Assembly (NCBI RefSeq): GCF_032452875.1
Contig: NC_083880.1
Location: 56,804,829 to 56,868,828, forward strand
Length of the DNA stretch: 64,000 nt
Source of the DNA: Bos javanicus
Lineage: Eukaryota; Chordata; Mammalia; Artiodactyla; Bovidae
Direction: 5' to 3'
The notes beneath the pieces were generated by a model that did no database searches, was not told the origin of the DNA, and worked only from the letters and a program-made list of their open reading frames with translations. How positions within the stretch are numbered: position 1 is the first letter of the stretch; each line of letters opens with the position of its first letter. This document shows positions 43,889 through 55,847 of this stretch, piece by piece. The translations under genes were made by a program, and so were the position numbers.

Positions 43889-45027
43889 AGGGGATCATGG
43901 AAAAAAAAAGAGTTCCAGAAAAACATCTATTTCTGCTTTATTGACTATGCCAAAGCCTTTGACTGTGTGGATCACAAGAAACTGTGGAAAATTCTGCAAG
44001 AGATGGGAATACCAGACCACCTGACTTGCCTCTTGAGAAACCTGTATGCAGGTCAGGAAGCAACAGTTAGAACTGGACATGAAACAACAGACTTGTTCCA
44101 AATAGGAAAAGGAGTACATCAAGGCTGTATATCGTTACCCTGCTTATTTAACATCTATGCAGAGTACATCATGAGAAACGCTGGACTGGAAGAAACACAA
44201 GCTGGAATCAAGATTGCCAGGAGAAATATCAATAACCTCAGATATGCAGATGACACCACCCTTATGGCAGAAAGTGAAGAGGAACTAAAAAGCCTCTTGA
44301 TGAAAGTGAAAGTGGAGAGTGAAAAAGTTGGCTTAAAGTTCAACATTCAGAAAACAAAGATCATGGCATCCGGTCCCACCACTTGATGGCAAATAGATGG
44401 GGAAACAGTGGAAACAGTGTCAGACTTTATTTTTCTGGGCTCCAAAATCACTGCAGATGGTGATTGCAGCCATGAAATTAGAAGACGCTTACTCCTTGGA
44501 AGGAAAGTTATGACCAACCTAGATAGCATATTCAAAAGCAGAGACATTACTTTGCCAACAAAGGTTCGTCTAGTCAAGGCTATGGTTTTTTCTGTGGTCA
44601 TGTATGGATGTGAGAGTTGGACTGTGAAGAAGGCTGAGCGCCGAAGAATTGATGCTTTTGAATTGTGGTGTTGGAGAAGACTCTTGAGAGTCCCTTGGAC
44701 TGCAAGGAGATCCAACCAGTCCATTCTGAAGGAGATCAGCCCTGGGATTTCTTTGGAAGGAATGATGCTAAAGCTGAAACTCCAGTACTTTGGCCACCTC
44801 ATGCAAAGAGTTGACTTATTGGAAAAGACTCTGATGCTGGGAGGGATTGGGGGCAAGAGGAGAAGGGGACAACAGAGGATGAGATGGCTGGATGGCATCA
44901 CTGACTCGATGGACATGAGTCTGAGTGAATTCCAGGAGTTGGTGATGGACAGGGAGGCCTGGAATGCTGCGATTCATGGGGTCGCAAAGAGTCGGACACG
45001 ACTGAGCGACTGAACTGAACTGAACTT
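43889..45027 (+). mobile_element. BovB (RTE-type) LINE, 3' 1.1 kb with reverse-transcriptase ORF
   Basis: A 5'-truncated BovB. In one frame the product shows reverse-transcriptase motif A (YAKAFDCVDH, Asp codon at 43961), motif B-like GVHQGCISLPCLFN and the catalytic YADD (44243-44254). After IMASGPTT an in-frame TGA at 44384-44386 breaks the frame, which then continues unshifted for about 200 codons to the BovB 3' end (GVAKSRTRLSD). The N-terminal endonuclease is absent. The last 50 bases equal the Bov-A SINE end. Confidence 0.95.
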
Positions 45028-45388
45028 AAGATTTAAATAAACCTTTCCAGTAACCATCTGTAAACATAGAAAGAAAACTCAAAGCCAGGAAGACTTGGTC
45101 ACCAGTCCACACTCTGCAATTCATCAATGCCTTCCCTGAAACCAGATTGATTCTCCTCCCAGATAAGAAAAACCATAACCCAGTGGGCTCTGCAAAGGAC
45201 CAAACAATACAGTATATGTGAGGACCCCATAAAAGACCACATTCCAGTGACCATGAGTAATCAGGGCAGGGACTGGGACCCTGACACAGCCCTGAGACCC
45301 CATCAGTGGCCTGTCTCATTCCCACCACTTCAAGGCAGACCCTTCTTCCCTGGCACAGGTTAGGAAACACAAACAGATAGCATTTCTC

Positions 45389-45900
45389 ATGATAAACCTG
45401 GACAGCGTATTAAAAATCAGAGACATCACTTTGCTGACAAAGATCCGTCTAGTCAAAGCTATGGTTTTTCCAGTAGTCATGTATGGATGTAAGAGTTGGG
45501 CCACAAAGAAGGCTGAGCGCCAAAGAATTGATGCTTTCAAATTCTGGTCCTGGAGAAGACTCCTGAGAGTCCCTTGGACAGCAAGGAGATCAAACCAGTC
45601 AATTCTAAAGGAAATCAACCCTGAATACTCATTGGAAGGACTGATGCTGAAATTGAAGCTCCAGTACTTTGGCCACCTGATGTAACGAGTTGACTCATTG
45701 GAAAAAACCTTGATGCTGCGAAAGATTGAAGGCAAGAGGAGAAGGAGGTGGCAGAGGATGAGATGGTTGTATGGCATCACCAACTCAACAGTGGACATGA
45801 GTTTGAGCAAACTCTGGGAGGCAGTAAAGGACAGGGAAGCCTGGTGTGCTGCAGTCCATGGGTTCACAAAACGTCTGACACGACTTAGCAACTGAACAAC
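45389..45900 (+). mobile_element. BovB LINE 3' fragment, second copy
   Basis: Same strand and family, starting later in ORF2: MINLDSVLKIRDITLLTKIR, then a TAA at 45683-45685, then a frame restored to the 3' end. More diverged than the first copy, with about 360 bp of other sequence between them. Confidence 0.93.
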
Positions 45901-47159
45901 AGCAAGAAAGAAAGCAGTGGGACACTTTCAGAGAAGCTCTGAGGAAAAGGCCCACAGACCTTTGAAGGCCTGAGCAGTGGTGGGTGTTTTACACCCAGGA
46001 GAGGATGCTGACCAGCTCCCCCCAGGTCATCTGGTTCCAGGAAGAACCCAGGGCCACGCCCTAGGGAGCCAGGCTCAGGATGGCTCCCCTCCCATCTGCC
46101 TAGCTTGGGTTCTCCCACAGAAGGGCTCAGTTGTTCTGGTTCTTCACACATGTGTGTGAGCATGTATGTTCACATTCTAAGCAAAACGTTAAGACTGGAA
46201 CAAGCAAAGCAGAACAAACACTTCCCTTCCCAATTAACAGCTCTCAGGGAAACAGCTCAATTATCTTTTCAGGCCCAAGTGTGATGTCCATTAATGCTAA
46301 TGGGATCCAGGCAGGAGGCTGAGGCCCTCTGGCTTCTGGGAGCCGGAAATGCCTGGTTTCTGGTTTGTGGGGGGTGGGCGCTGATGCACATCTTTCCATC
46401 TGGCCATTGGGGTGGGGTCAGGGTGCTGTTTGTCACTGTTGCCATGTTCTCAAAATCCTCAGAAAAGACTGTCAGAGAGGCACGGAGGAGGAGTTAGTCT
46501 GAAAAGCTACAGTTTTGGAACCTCTGTGTCATTTCCTCCTCTGAAGAGCCCAGACCTCAGCTACCCTCTGAGGGGCCTCGTCAGCAGCACATGTATTCTT
46601 CTGGATACAAGTGACAGAAACCCATGGTCAGAAATTCCCCAATCAACTGCCCTCTGAGGATACAGAGACACTGCCGTCTGGCACCCTCAGCTGTCTGCCT
46701 GTTGAGTGGGGACAAACAGATAACAAACAGACCTGCCTGGAACCCTGAATTCTCAGTCACTCTCTCATTATTCCCCAGACACCTGCCAGGTAGATGCTGC
46801 AAACACAGAGTGCTCACTCTAGACTGGTCCCCAACCGTAGACGAGACACAAGTGCCCCTCCCTCGGGAGCTGACAGTCCTGTGGGGAGAAATGAAAGTGC
46901 CCTGGCCCTCAGAAGTCTGGTTCCAGCCCTACATGACCACACTGCTGACCGCAGGTGAGCTGCCTAAACTTTATTCAGTCATCCTGGGGCTTACAGACTA
47001 CAGGAGAGAAAGAGCACATTAACGCTAGTCAGAGCATCTTCACAGAAGACGTATTAGGAGCTGTGGACCAGAGCTGCCCTTGAACCAGGGCCATCTCAGT
47101 TGAGTGGACACGGCTGAATGTTTTACAGGAAGAGCCACTCATCACTGGCTATGTGGGCA

Positions 47160-47560
47160 GCTCATCAATCAATCTATGCTCTGAAAATGGAAGAGAACCA
47201 ACTAGAAAACTATTTCAAATGCTATGAGAGTTTTCAAGACAATTTGTTACAAAATGGACTCAAACCACTGTTTTTTCCTAATTAGTTAGCAATAGTCACC
47301 CAACTAACTCAAAGAAAATGAAAATCCCATTCACAGTAACAAATGCAAAATATTAAACACAGAGACATAAAACTCATAAAAAAATGCTGAATTCCTCAGG
47401 AGGAAATGATAGCATCTAAACTGAGAATTACATTGATTTTTTTAAGTCTCAAAAAACAAAGATATGTATCTGGTTCTTGAATGGGATATTCAATTTGGTA
47501 AAGATATCAGTTCTCTAAAATGATTTTGCAAATCTCAAGCAATTCTAACTGTATATTACA
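47160..47560 (+). mobile_element. Possible L1 ORF2 relic
   Basis: 'gaaaatcccattcacagtaa' and 'aaaactcataaaaaaatgct' suggest the 3' part of an old L1 ORF2. AT-rich and heavily diverged. Confidence 0.4.
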
Positions 47561-47787
47561 ATCTAGTGTGATATAACTCATAATAATTCTCATAGAATAC
47601 GAATTCCTATAGAATATAGTATGTTGAGAAAATGTTGAGAAACACAGAATGAGGGAGGCCTCCTATTAAAGTATATACTAAGTATATTTTAATGAATGTA
47701 TAATTACAATTAATTTTAACATATAAATACGTTTTGAGGGAGGCTGGATATTAAAATACATACTAAAACTGTAGTTATTAAAAGGAC

Positions 47788-47930
47788 TGCTGCTGCTGCT
47801 GCTGCTGCTGCTAAGTCACTTCAGTCGTGTCCGACTCTGTGCGACCCCATGGACTGCAGCCTACCAGGCTTCTCCATCCATGGGATTCTCCAGGCAAGAA
47901 CACTGGAGTGTGTTGCCATTTCCTTCTCCA
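47788..47930 (-). mobile_element. Bov-A2 half (single monomer) with (CTG)n
   Basis: A run of eight or nine CTG units and one Bov-A monomer in reverse orientation. Perfect 11-bp target duplication ATTAAAAGGAC (47777-47787 and 47931-47941). Confidence 0.94.
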
Positions 47931-48156
47931 ATTAAAAGGACAGACCCAGGTAAATAAAAGAAAGTTAAAAGTCGAGGAGGAGAACTTAATATAAATAAAA
48001 GAAGTACGTATATTATAAAACATGCATTTCAAATCAGTGACGAATATGAGCTATTTGAAAGATGGGGCTGAGTTTCTCACCTAACTCAGAAGGTCAGGAC
48101 ATCACTCTTCACATGAAAACGCATGAGCTGAAGGTCAAATATAAAGAAAAAGAACC

Positions 48157-48409
48157 TAGAGGCCTCCCTGGCAGTCCAGCGGGTAGGACTGCACACTTCC
48201 AATGCAGGGTGCCCAGGTTTGATCCCTGGTTGGGGAACTAAAAGCCCACCTGCTGTGTGGCACAGACAAAAAAACAGAATTTAAAAAATTCTTTACATCT
48301 ATGGCTGATTCTCGTTGATGTTTGACAGAAAACAAAATTCTGTAAAGCAATTATCCTTCAATTTAAAAATAAATAATTTTTTTAAAAAATAAAAAGAAAA
48401 AATTAAATT
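48157..48409 (+). mobile_element. CHR SINE / L1 3' end chimera
   Basis: A CHR-type tRNA SINE (48157 to about 48275, 'cctccctggcagtccagcgg') runs straight into an L1 3' tail ('ctatggctgattctcgttga', A-rich end). One perfect 13-bp duplication, AAGAAAAAGAACC (48144-48156 and 48410-48422), encloses both, and no second duplication lies at their junction. Confidence 0.8.
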
Positions 48410-49019
48410 AAGAAAAAGAACCAGAAGAAGGTCTTTCTGGTGGGGATGACCTTAAGTATAAAAGAAATTGACAAAGCCATAAAGAAAAGATACTAATATA
48501 TTTGCTCTAATAGTTTTTAAAACTTCTGAGCGTGAAAATACACCATTAAAAGACAACCCAGAATCCTCCTGAGTCACTGTGGAAAATGCTTTTAACATAC
48601 ATTTTAGGAATATATCAATATGGTAAGAGGACCCCCCACGCCCTGCATTTCACAAAGGCATGAGTACAGGAACGAGTTTCTTCTTTGCTCATGAAAAGGA
48701 GCCTCAGCACTTTCTCCCCGGAGAGTTATTTAGCAAAAATGTACAAAAGCCTTAAAAATGTTCAGGCCCTTTTCCGAAGAATTCCACTCCTAGAGATGGA
48801 TTGTAAGGAAACGAATGAAAATGATCTCAAACTCTGCAGTACGAAGAGGATTTCCAACACAGCTTTTCATTCAATGAGATAACATTCCACCATTAAAAAT
48901 CTTGTTTTCAAAAAAACCTTTTGAAAGTGAGGAATGGCTGGCATTGAATAGGAAAAAAAAAAAGCAAAATACAAAACTAAATACAGAAAACTATCCAAAT
49001 TTTGCTTTGAAAGATGTGA

Positions 49020-49135
49020 CACATACCTAAGTTCATTCAGTAAACTGGCATTGAGTATCTTCTCAGGGATAGACATAGAGAATGAAAAAGCAGACAAGCG
49101 GCTGCCTGGTTGGAGTTTACAGTCTAATGAGATTA
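49020..49135 (-). mobile_element. L2 3' end, antisense
   Basis: 'gttcattcagtaaactggca', 'ttgagtatcttctcagggat' and 'ggagtttacagtctaatgag' are reversed L2. Confidence 0.55.
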
Positions 49136-50089
49136 CACACACACACATACACACCAAAATGTTACTGATATTTAGATACACTTGCATAATAATTATTTTC
49201 TTTCTTACACTTACCTGAAAATGTTTCTAAAATACACGTCTGAATTGCATAACTAAAAAATGAGACTTCAGTTAAAATTTTCATCACTCCTTACTTTGAA
49301 CACTATCCTTCTTCTAAGAAAAGATGCAAACACCTCACCAACGTGAGTATAAAGCTATATTCCTCCTGGGCTGGTTGTGTTTCATCTAAATCTTCTTTCC
49401 CTGAAAATAATTTCCTTTGTTAAAAGAAAGAATGGGCAAGGATAAAGAATGTGAGACAGGAATCCGCCTACTATGTTTGAAAAATCTAAATGACCTTTCA
49501 AAAGATTTAGACTTAAAATAAATGCATGAGTCAGGAACAAGTGATCCCCAGTGACTAAACATCCTCATAAAAATGCCTTTAAACCTCCCCAACTGTGGAT
49601 CACTCACCACACCAAAAAAAGGCCATTCGTGCTTGTGAGAACTGACAGGACAATGGAAATTATGTCAGTAAATTTCAAGACCCGTTCAATACTAACATGT
49701 TTATGGTGCTTATCTGAACCTCAGGAATGGAGAATGGCAGAATCCACATAAACACCTTTCAAAGTCTAAAGTGATGGGGAGGAAAAGGAGAGAAGAGGCA
49801 TTTCTGAAGAATCTCTTTGGAATTGATTCTTGCACCATGGTGGTTTAGAATGAATGATACAATACTGATGGCTCCATCCCTTCTGTCATGAAGGGAGGGG
49901 ATGCGTAAACTAACCTCCAGCAGAAGCTGCATGAAAACGAGTTACGGTTTCCCCACAAGCTATTGGAAACACAATTCATGTCACTGAAGATGCGCTGTCC
50001 CTATCTTATTTTTAACGGGTGAATGTGATCCATGTAGAGGTAAGGCTAACAATTTGAGGGGCATTAGAGAAGTCATACCAGGGAATGAA

Positions 50090-50540
50090 TCATTCACTCA
50101 TCCCACAAATATTCTTTGTTCCCTGCACCCCCAGGCATCGTTCTAGCACAGTCAATATGACCAGAAAGGAACCTGATGGTGTTCCGTGCTCTGTGGGGAG
50201 ACAGGTAACAAACAAACAAACAGATAAGACCATTTCAGGGAGCAAAACACACACTAAGGAAAATCAGAACTGGAGTTTGTGAGGGAAGGTTATTGGACAG
50301 CGTGGATTTCTTTCAGTGAAGAAGGGCTTCTCAGAGGAGGTGTCTCTTGAGCTGAGATCTAAACAGCGAGGCTTGGGGTAAGAGCTGTCTGGACAGAGGG
50401 CAGAGAAAGCAGGAAGGTGCTAATGCAGGATCCAGCAGGGCAGGTGGAAAAACAGGAAGAAGAGTAGCTGTGGGTGGGAAGGGATGAAGCCAGGCAGGGT
50501 GGTGAGGGCGATGCCGACCAGGCCATTTGGACCTCAGATC
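50090..50540 (-). mobile_element. L2 3' region, antisense
   Basis: 'cattcactcatcccacaaat', 'gggagacaggtaacaaacaa', 'cttctcagaggaggtgtctc' and 'gccaggcagggtggtgaggg' follow the reversed L2 3' UTR over about 450 bp. Confidence 0.65.
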
Positions 50541-50604
50541 ATGGGAGCATCTGATGGTGCTCTAAGTGCAACAAGATTCACAAATAAAACCTAACCATTA
50601 TAAA

Positions 50605-51206
50605 AATGTAAATTTCAAAATTTTTTTGTATGCCAAAAATTGGAAGCCATCAAGACATCCTTTAATAGGTAAATGGGAAAACTGTGGTGCATCCATGCAA
50701 TGGAGTGTTCTTCAGTGATAAAAATAAAATGAGCTATCAAGACACAAAAGGACATGGTGGAAACTTACAGGTGTGTTGCTAAGAATTCAGTGTGTGCTAA
50801 GAATTCAGTGTGTGCTAAGAAAAGGCTGCAAAATACATGTTTCCAATGATACAACACCCTGGGAAAGGCGAAACAGCACTGGCAGTAAAGTGACAGGGTT
50901 TGGGGGGGGGTGGTGAACAGGTTGCACAAAAGGGACTCTCAGGACCATGAAACTGTTCTGTATGATTCCACAGTGGTGGCTACACATGACACGTTTGTCA
51001 AAACCCATAGGACATGCACCACTAAGAGCAAGCCCTCATATGTGGACTTGAGTTAATAGCAGTGTGTCGGTGTCACTTTATTAATTATAACAAATGAACC
51101 ACATTAACACAAGACACTAATTTTTTTAAAAAGTGGGCGAGTAGGGAAGATCTATGGGAACTCTGTGCTTTCTGTACAATTTTTCTGCAAACCTGAAATC
51201 ACTCTT
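50605..51206 (+). mobile_element. Old L1 (L1M-type) 3' end
   Basis: 'tggtgcatccatgcaatgga', 'cattaacacaagacactaat' and 'tatgggaactctgtgctttc' end in a short A-run near 51207. Contains two tandem copies of an 18-bp unit (50778-50795, 50796-50813). Confidence 0.75.
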
Positions 51207-51218
51207 AAAAAATCAGAT

Positions 51219-51734
51219 ATGGAGTATTACTCAGCCATTAAAAAGAATACATTTGAATCAGTTCTAATGAGGTGGATGAAACTGGAGCCTATTATACAAA
51301 GTGAAGTAAGCCAGAAGGAAAAACACCAATACAGTATACTAACGCATATATATGGAATTTAGAAAGATGATAACAATAACCCTGTGTACGAGACAGCAAA
51401 AGTGACGCTGATGTATGGAACAGTCTTATGGAATCTGTGGGAGAGGGAGAGGGTGGGAAGATTTGGGAGAATGGCATTGAAACATGTAAAATATCATGTA
51501 TGAAACGAGATGCCAGTCCAGGTTCAATGCACGATACTGGATGCTTGGGGCTAGTGCACTGGGACAACCCAGAGGGATGGTATGGGGAGGGAGGAGGGAG
51601 GAGGGTTCAGGATGGGGAGCACATGTATACCTGTGATGGATTCATTTTGATATTTGGCAAAACTAATACAATTATGTAAAGTTTAAAAATAAAATAAAAT
51701 TAAAAAAAAAAAAAAGTTCTGTGGACAAAGGAAA
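51219..51734 (+). mobile_element. Younger artiodactyl L1 3' end
   Basis: 'ggagtattactcagccatta', 'ggaatttagaaagatgataa' and 'tgggaggaggg'-type 3' UTR, ending in an A-tail at about 51702-51715. AAAAAATCAGAT (51207-51218) and AAAAAATCCGAT (51735-51746) look like the target duplication, which would place a further short segment and second A-run inside the insert. Confidence 0.88.
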
Positions 51735-51944
51735 AAAAAATCCGATCTCTTTAAAAAGATGAGTTGCTGTTGTGATGCTTGAATAATCCATTCACATTAG
51801 TTCCAGTCTCTCCTGTCCTGTTAAGAGTCAATCTACTGACTAGACCTCAAGAGTGACCAGTGTCTCCAGAGCCTGGCAGGCAGGTGGCATTCAGCAGTGG
51901 CTGCCAGGCAAAGGGACTGCCAGTCATACATGGTGTGGCACTGT

Positions 51945-52135
51945 GTTAGATGTCTGGGTTTCCTGGTCCTGGACCCAGTGAATCTCTCAGAACCTCTGTT
52001 TTCTCATCTGTAAAACTGAAATAAAATCATCACCTCCTAACCTTGCAGAGATGCCAAGAGTGAGTAAGACGATCACACCAGGAACTTCATCTGTTGCCTG
52101 GCACACAATGGGCTCTGACTAAATGCAGGCAGAAA
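51945..52135 (+). mobile_element. MIR SINE
   Basis: 'tcagaacctctgttttctca', 'tctgtaaaactgaaataaaa' and 'ttgcctggcacacaatgggc' are clear MIR landmarks. Confidence 0.8.
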
Positions 52136-52940
52136 AATAAAAATCCATGATAGTTTACCGCCCAAACTTTTCCTGTGTAGGTCAGATGGTAAAACTGTTT
52201 CACCTGTGACTTGAAAATCCCCGTTATAAAAAGTACAAAGAAATGCAAGTACCTACAAAAGTATGTATCATGAAAAAAACAAATTGCCACATCCCCATGG
52301 CTCGGCTTCAAGGACTCCTAATACGTGGGCGATCGCCTCTCCTATACACCCCTACCAACCCCCACTCACCACCCCCACTGCATTATACTGAAGAAAAGGC
52401 AAGCCATTATATCATTTCCATGGTTAATACAGCTTGAATTTAAGTAAAAAATGTCTTTGTAAGGACCACCCTAGTTGACACATCTCTTAAAATTTTCAAT
52501 GACCTGGCTTAGTGAGGGGGTTGGAAAACAGAGTGCCTGTTAATTTGGGTGTGATTATAAACTGGCATAATATATTTGCAGGCCAATTTTTCATATCTAT
52601 TCAGACTTAAAACGCATGCATGATTCGACTCAGCAGTTACAATCATCAGAACAGATGTCACAAATAAGTCTGAACCTGAGAAAAAAGATGCACACACAGG
52701 GATAAGACTGTTCATGGCAGAGCTGACTCTACTGACAAATGTTTAGAAACAGCCTATTTGCCAGTGGGGTACTGCAGAAGAGCCATTTTGCTACATGTTC
52801 TCCTTAGAATACTAGGAACATGTAAAAAGAGTAAAGAAGATCAACCTGAACAGATACGGGATGATCTATGAAAAATACTCGTGAATAAGAAAAGGCACCA
52901 TGCAACCCTGATGGAATAATGTGAAGGATACCATCATTAG

Positions 52941-53166
52941 GGCTCCTCAGGTGGTGCTAGCAGTAAAGAACCCACCTGCCAAAGCAGGTAGATGTAAAAG
53001 GCGTGGATTCAATCCCTGTGTTGGGAACATCCCCTGGAGGAGGGCACAGCAACCCACTCCAGCGTTCTTTCCTAGAGCATCCCATGGACAGAGGGAGCCT
53101 GGAGGGCTGCAGTCCATAGGGTTGCACAGAGTCGGACACAACTGAAGTGACCTAGCATGCACGCAC
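52941..53166 (+). mobile_element. Bov-tA SINE
   Basis: 'ggctcctcaggtggtgctag' to 'cacaactgaagtgacctagc'. Perfect 11-bp target duplication ACCATCATTAG (52930-52940 and 53167-53177). Confidence 0.95.
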
Positions 53167-53326
53167 ACCATCATTAGCGTGAGAAAAGCAGAGTCACATA
53201 TGCACATACATGACTTGAGGATATTTGCCAAGAGTCACAAAGACGACACTCATAACAGTGGTTACCCTGGGTGGGGAGGACTGGACCACCAGAAAAGCAG
53301 AGAAGGGAGCCTTTCTACTGTCTAAT

Positions 53327-53849
53327 CCTGGGTCAGGAAGATCCACTGGCGAAGGGATAGGCTACCCACTCCAGTTTTCTTGGGCTTCCCTTGTAGCTCA
53401 GCTGTAAAAGAATCCACCTGCAATACGGGAGACCTGGGTTCGATCCCTGGGTTGGGAAGATCCCCTGGAGAAGGGAAAGGCTACCCACTCCAGTATCCTG
53501 GCCTGGAGAATTCCAGTCCATGCGTTGCAAAAAGTTGGACATGACTGAATGACTTTCACTTTCTGCTGCTGCTGCTGCTGCTAAGTCGCTTCAGTCATGT
53601 CCGACTCTATGCGACCCCATAGACAGCAGCCCACCAGGCTCCCTCATCCCTGGGATTCTCCAGGCAAAAACAGTGGAGTGGGTTGCCATTTCCTTCTCCA
53701 ATGCATGAAAGTGAAAAGTGAAAGTGAAGTCACTCAGTCGTGTCCGACTCTTAGCAACCCCATGGACTGCAGCCTACCAGGCTCCTCCATCCATGGGATT
53801 TTCCAGGCAAGAGTACCGGAGTGGGGTGCCATTGCCTTCTCCGTTTCAC
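53327..53849 (+). mobile_element. Composite Bov-tA carrying an internal Bov-A2
   Basis: A partial SINE middle (53327-53383) is followed by a Bov-tA head and body (from 53384). The whole is bounded by a perfect 15-bp duplication TTTCTACTGTCTAAT (53312-53326 and 53850-53864). A Bov-A2 later inserted near its 3' end. Confidence 0.85.
53565..53843 (-). mobile_element. Bov-A2 dimeric SINE nested in Bov-tA
   Basis: (CTG)n then two monomers, reverse orientation. Its own 11-bp target duplication TTTCACTTTCT (53554-53564 and 53844-53854) lies within the older SINE. Confidence 0.95.
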
Positions 53850-55070
53850 TTTCTACTGTCTAATAAAAGTGATGGTAGTAATAGTCTTCACAATAGAAAT
53901 GCCCATCTTTTTATGATGCTTAATTTTTTTTTTACTACAGGCATATATTATCACAAAGAGCCATACATGATTTAGTGACTGAACAACAACAACATGTATT
54001 ATCTAGTCAAATATTTTTAAAACAAATGTAAGGAGGAAGGGAAAAAAATATGTGCCAGACCAAATGTAATAGCCAAGCACATACAGACATTTGAAAGAAA
54101 TCACAACATACAGGAGACCAGCATCAACAGAACTGGTAGCCTTGTTTTAACAGCATAAAAAGGAATGCCAGGTCTTCAGCAGTCACAAAGGTTAAGTGGG
54201 GGATCAACGGATTCCTCAAGAACCAGTGACTTCTGGATTGGAAGTGACTGGTTGGGGCCGTGTTTCCTGTAGCTCTGGGCCATCAATCTAGAGGAAGCCA
54301 TATTGGTTCCAGCCCAGGACTTAAAACAAGATCAGAAAGTACTGCTGTCTCCTTGCAAGCCACACCCCAAACCCCACGCCATGGAAGCAGATAAAGGTGA
54401 CAGCCATGCGCCTGGCACGTTTGTGCTCTTCTGAGCTGTTCCCCTACTCTTGGAGTCTTCTAGGCTCATAGAAAGTAAGAAATGACATCCCTTTCCATGT
54501 AATATGCCAACAATTTTATGATCTTTTTGTACTTATTTTTTGGCCTTGGGAATTTGGGATCAGCAGAAATACTGGAACATCTGGGGAAGTCGTGCTTCTA
54601 AAAGTACATCCCAGGTGGTGATCGTCTGTTTTCAATATTCCATAGCTTATGTGGGCCACACATGACGATGTGAACCCTTATCAGAAAAAAGACCATCAAA
54701 GATGAGCTCATGTAACGAGGGGTTTTGTGTGCCTAGTAGTCGAGGAACTAGCACCATGGACAGTTCTGCAGACTGTGTACACAACAGGCAATTAATAAGT
54801 GTCTGCTGAAAAACACTCTCTAGGAGAAAAGAAAATTACCAAAATAAGTCAAATTAGACCTTGAACTTAAAATAGGAATCTTCACGTATCCAGCCTCTTC
54901 CCCTCCCCAAATAAATCTTTCTTTTAAAACTGTTTTTCTAATTTCTCTGAATAAGTTTTTAAAAATTTAAAGTACACAGAACAACATATCAAATATATTA
55001 ATATAAAACTGGGAGTTGTTAAAGCTGTCATTTGGTGTGTGTGCATGTATGCGTTTATGATATACACACA

Positions 55071-55258
55071 TAGTGAAAGTCGCTCAGTCATGACTACCTC
55101 TTTGGGGCACCATGAATATACAGCCCATGGAATTCTCCAGGCCAGAATGCTGGAGTGGGTAGCCATTCCCTTCTCCAAGGGATCTTCCCAACCCAGGGAT
55201 TAAACCCAGGTCTCCCACATTGCAGGCAAATTCCTAACCTGCTGAGCCACCAGGGAAG
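55071..55258 (-). mobile_element. Bov-tA SINE
   Basis: Reverse orientation, diverged body, ending at 'gctgagccaccagggaagct' next to an AT microsatellite. Confidence 0.88.
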
Positions 55259-55264
55259 CTATAT

Positions 55265-55297
<33 letters not shown>

Positions 55298-55480
55298 AAA
55301 TATATACATAATATAGATATTATGTAATAATATAGTAATACATAGTGTGCAATGATATATATTAATATAACAGTGTATATGATATATATGGCATATAATG
55401 ACATATATAATATATACAGTGTATAATAATAATACTACTACACAGTTATGTTTATAATATATACAATGAAGCATTATTAA
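55259..55480. repeat. AT-rich microsatellite tract
   Basis: (AT)n and TATATA-rich, partly imperfect, directly adjoining the SINE head. It yields an 88-aa Ile/Tyr-rich chance ORF on the minus strand. Confidence 0.85.
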
Positions 55481-55565
55481 GGTAAAATCCTCTTTTACTC
55501 CATTCAACACTCCCAAAAGTGACAATTGTCATGGATTTGGCATATGTCCTTCTGGTGGTAGTTTA

Positions 55566-55643
55566 GACTCAAAGTAATGTCTGACTCTTGTGACCCCATG
55601 CCAACTACTGCAGCCTGCCAGGCTCCTCTGTCCATGGGATTTT
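55566..55643 (-). mobile_element. Bov-A fragment
   Basis: 'gtctgactcttgtgacccca' and 'caggctcctctgtccatggg' only. The middle and head are missing. Confidence 0.8.
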
Positions 55644-55847
55644 GTTCAATATTTAGAATGCTCACTAACACACTCTCACTTATTCTCACTTGCTCGCTCT
55701 CTTTCTCTCTCTCCTCCCCACCTCCTTCCTTCTCTCCCCTCCCCATTTCCTCATACCACACTTATCTGACATGCATCATATTGTTTTGTTGGGGGCAGTT
55801 AGGTTTACATACATAACGCATGTATGTATGTAATGTGCATGTGTATG

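Noticed and set aside
44408..45013. A 201-residue open frame that could be taken for a host gene
   Set aside because: It is the C-terminal part of BovB ORF2, continuous in frame with the reverse transcriptase upstream apart from one stop.
55259..55525. An Ile/Tyr-rich 88-residue frame resembling a membrane peptide
   Set aside because: It is the translation of an AT microsatellite.
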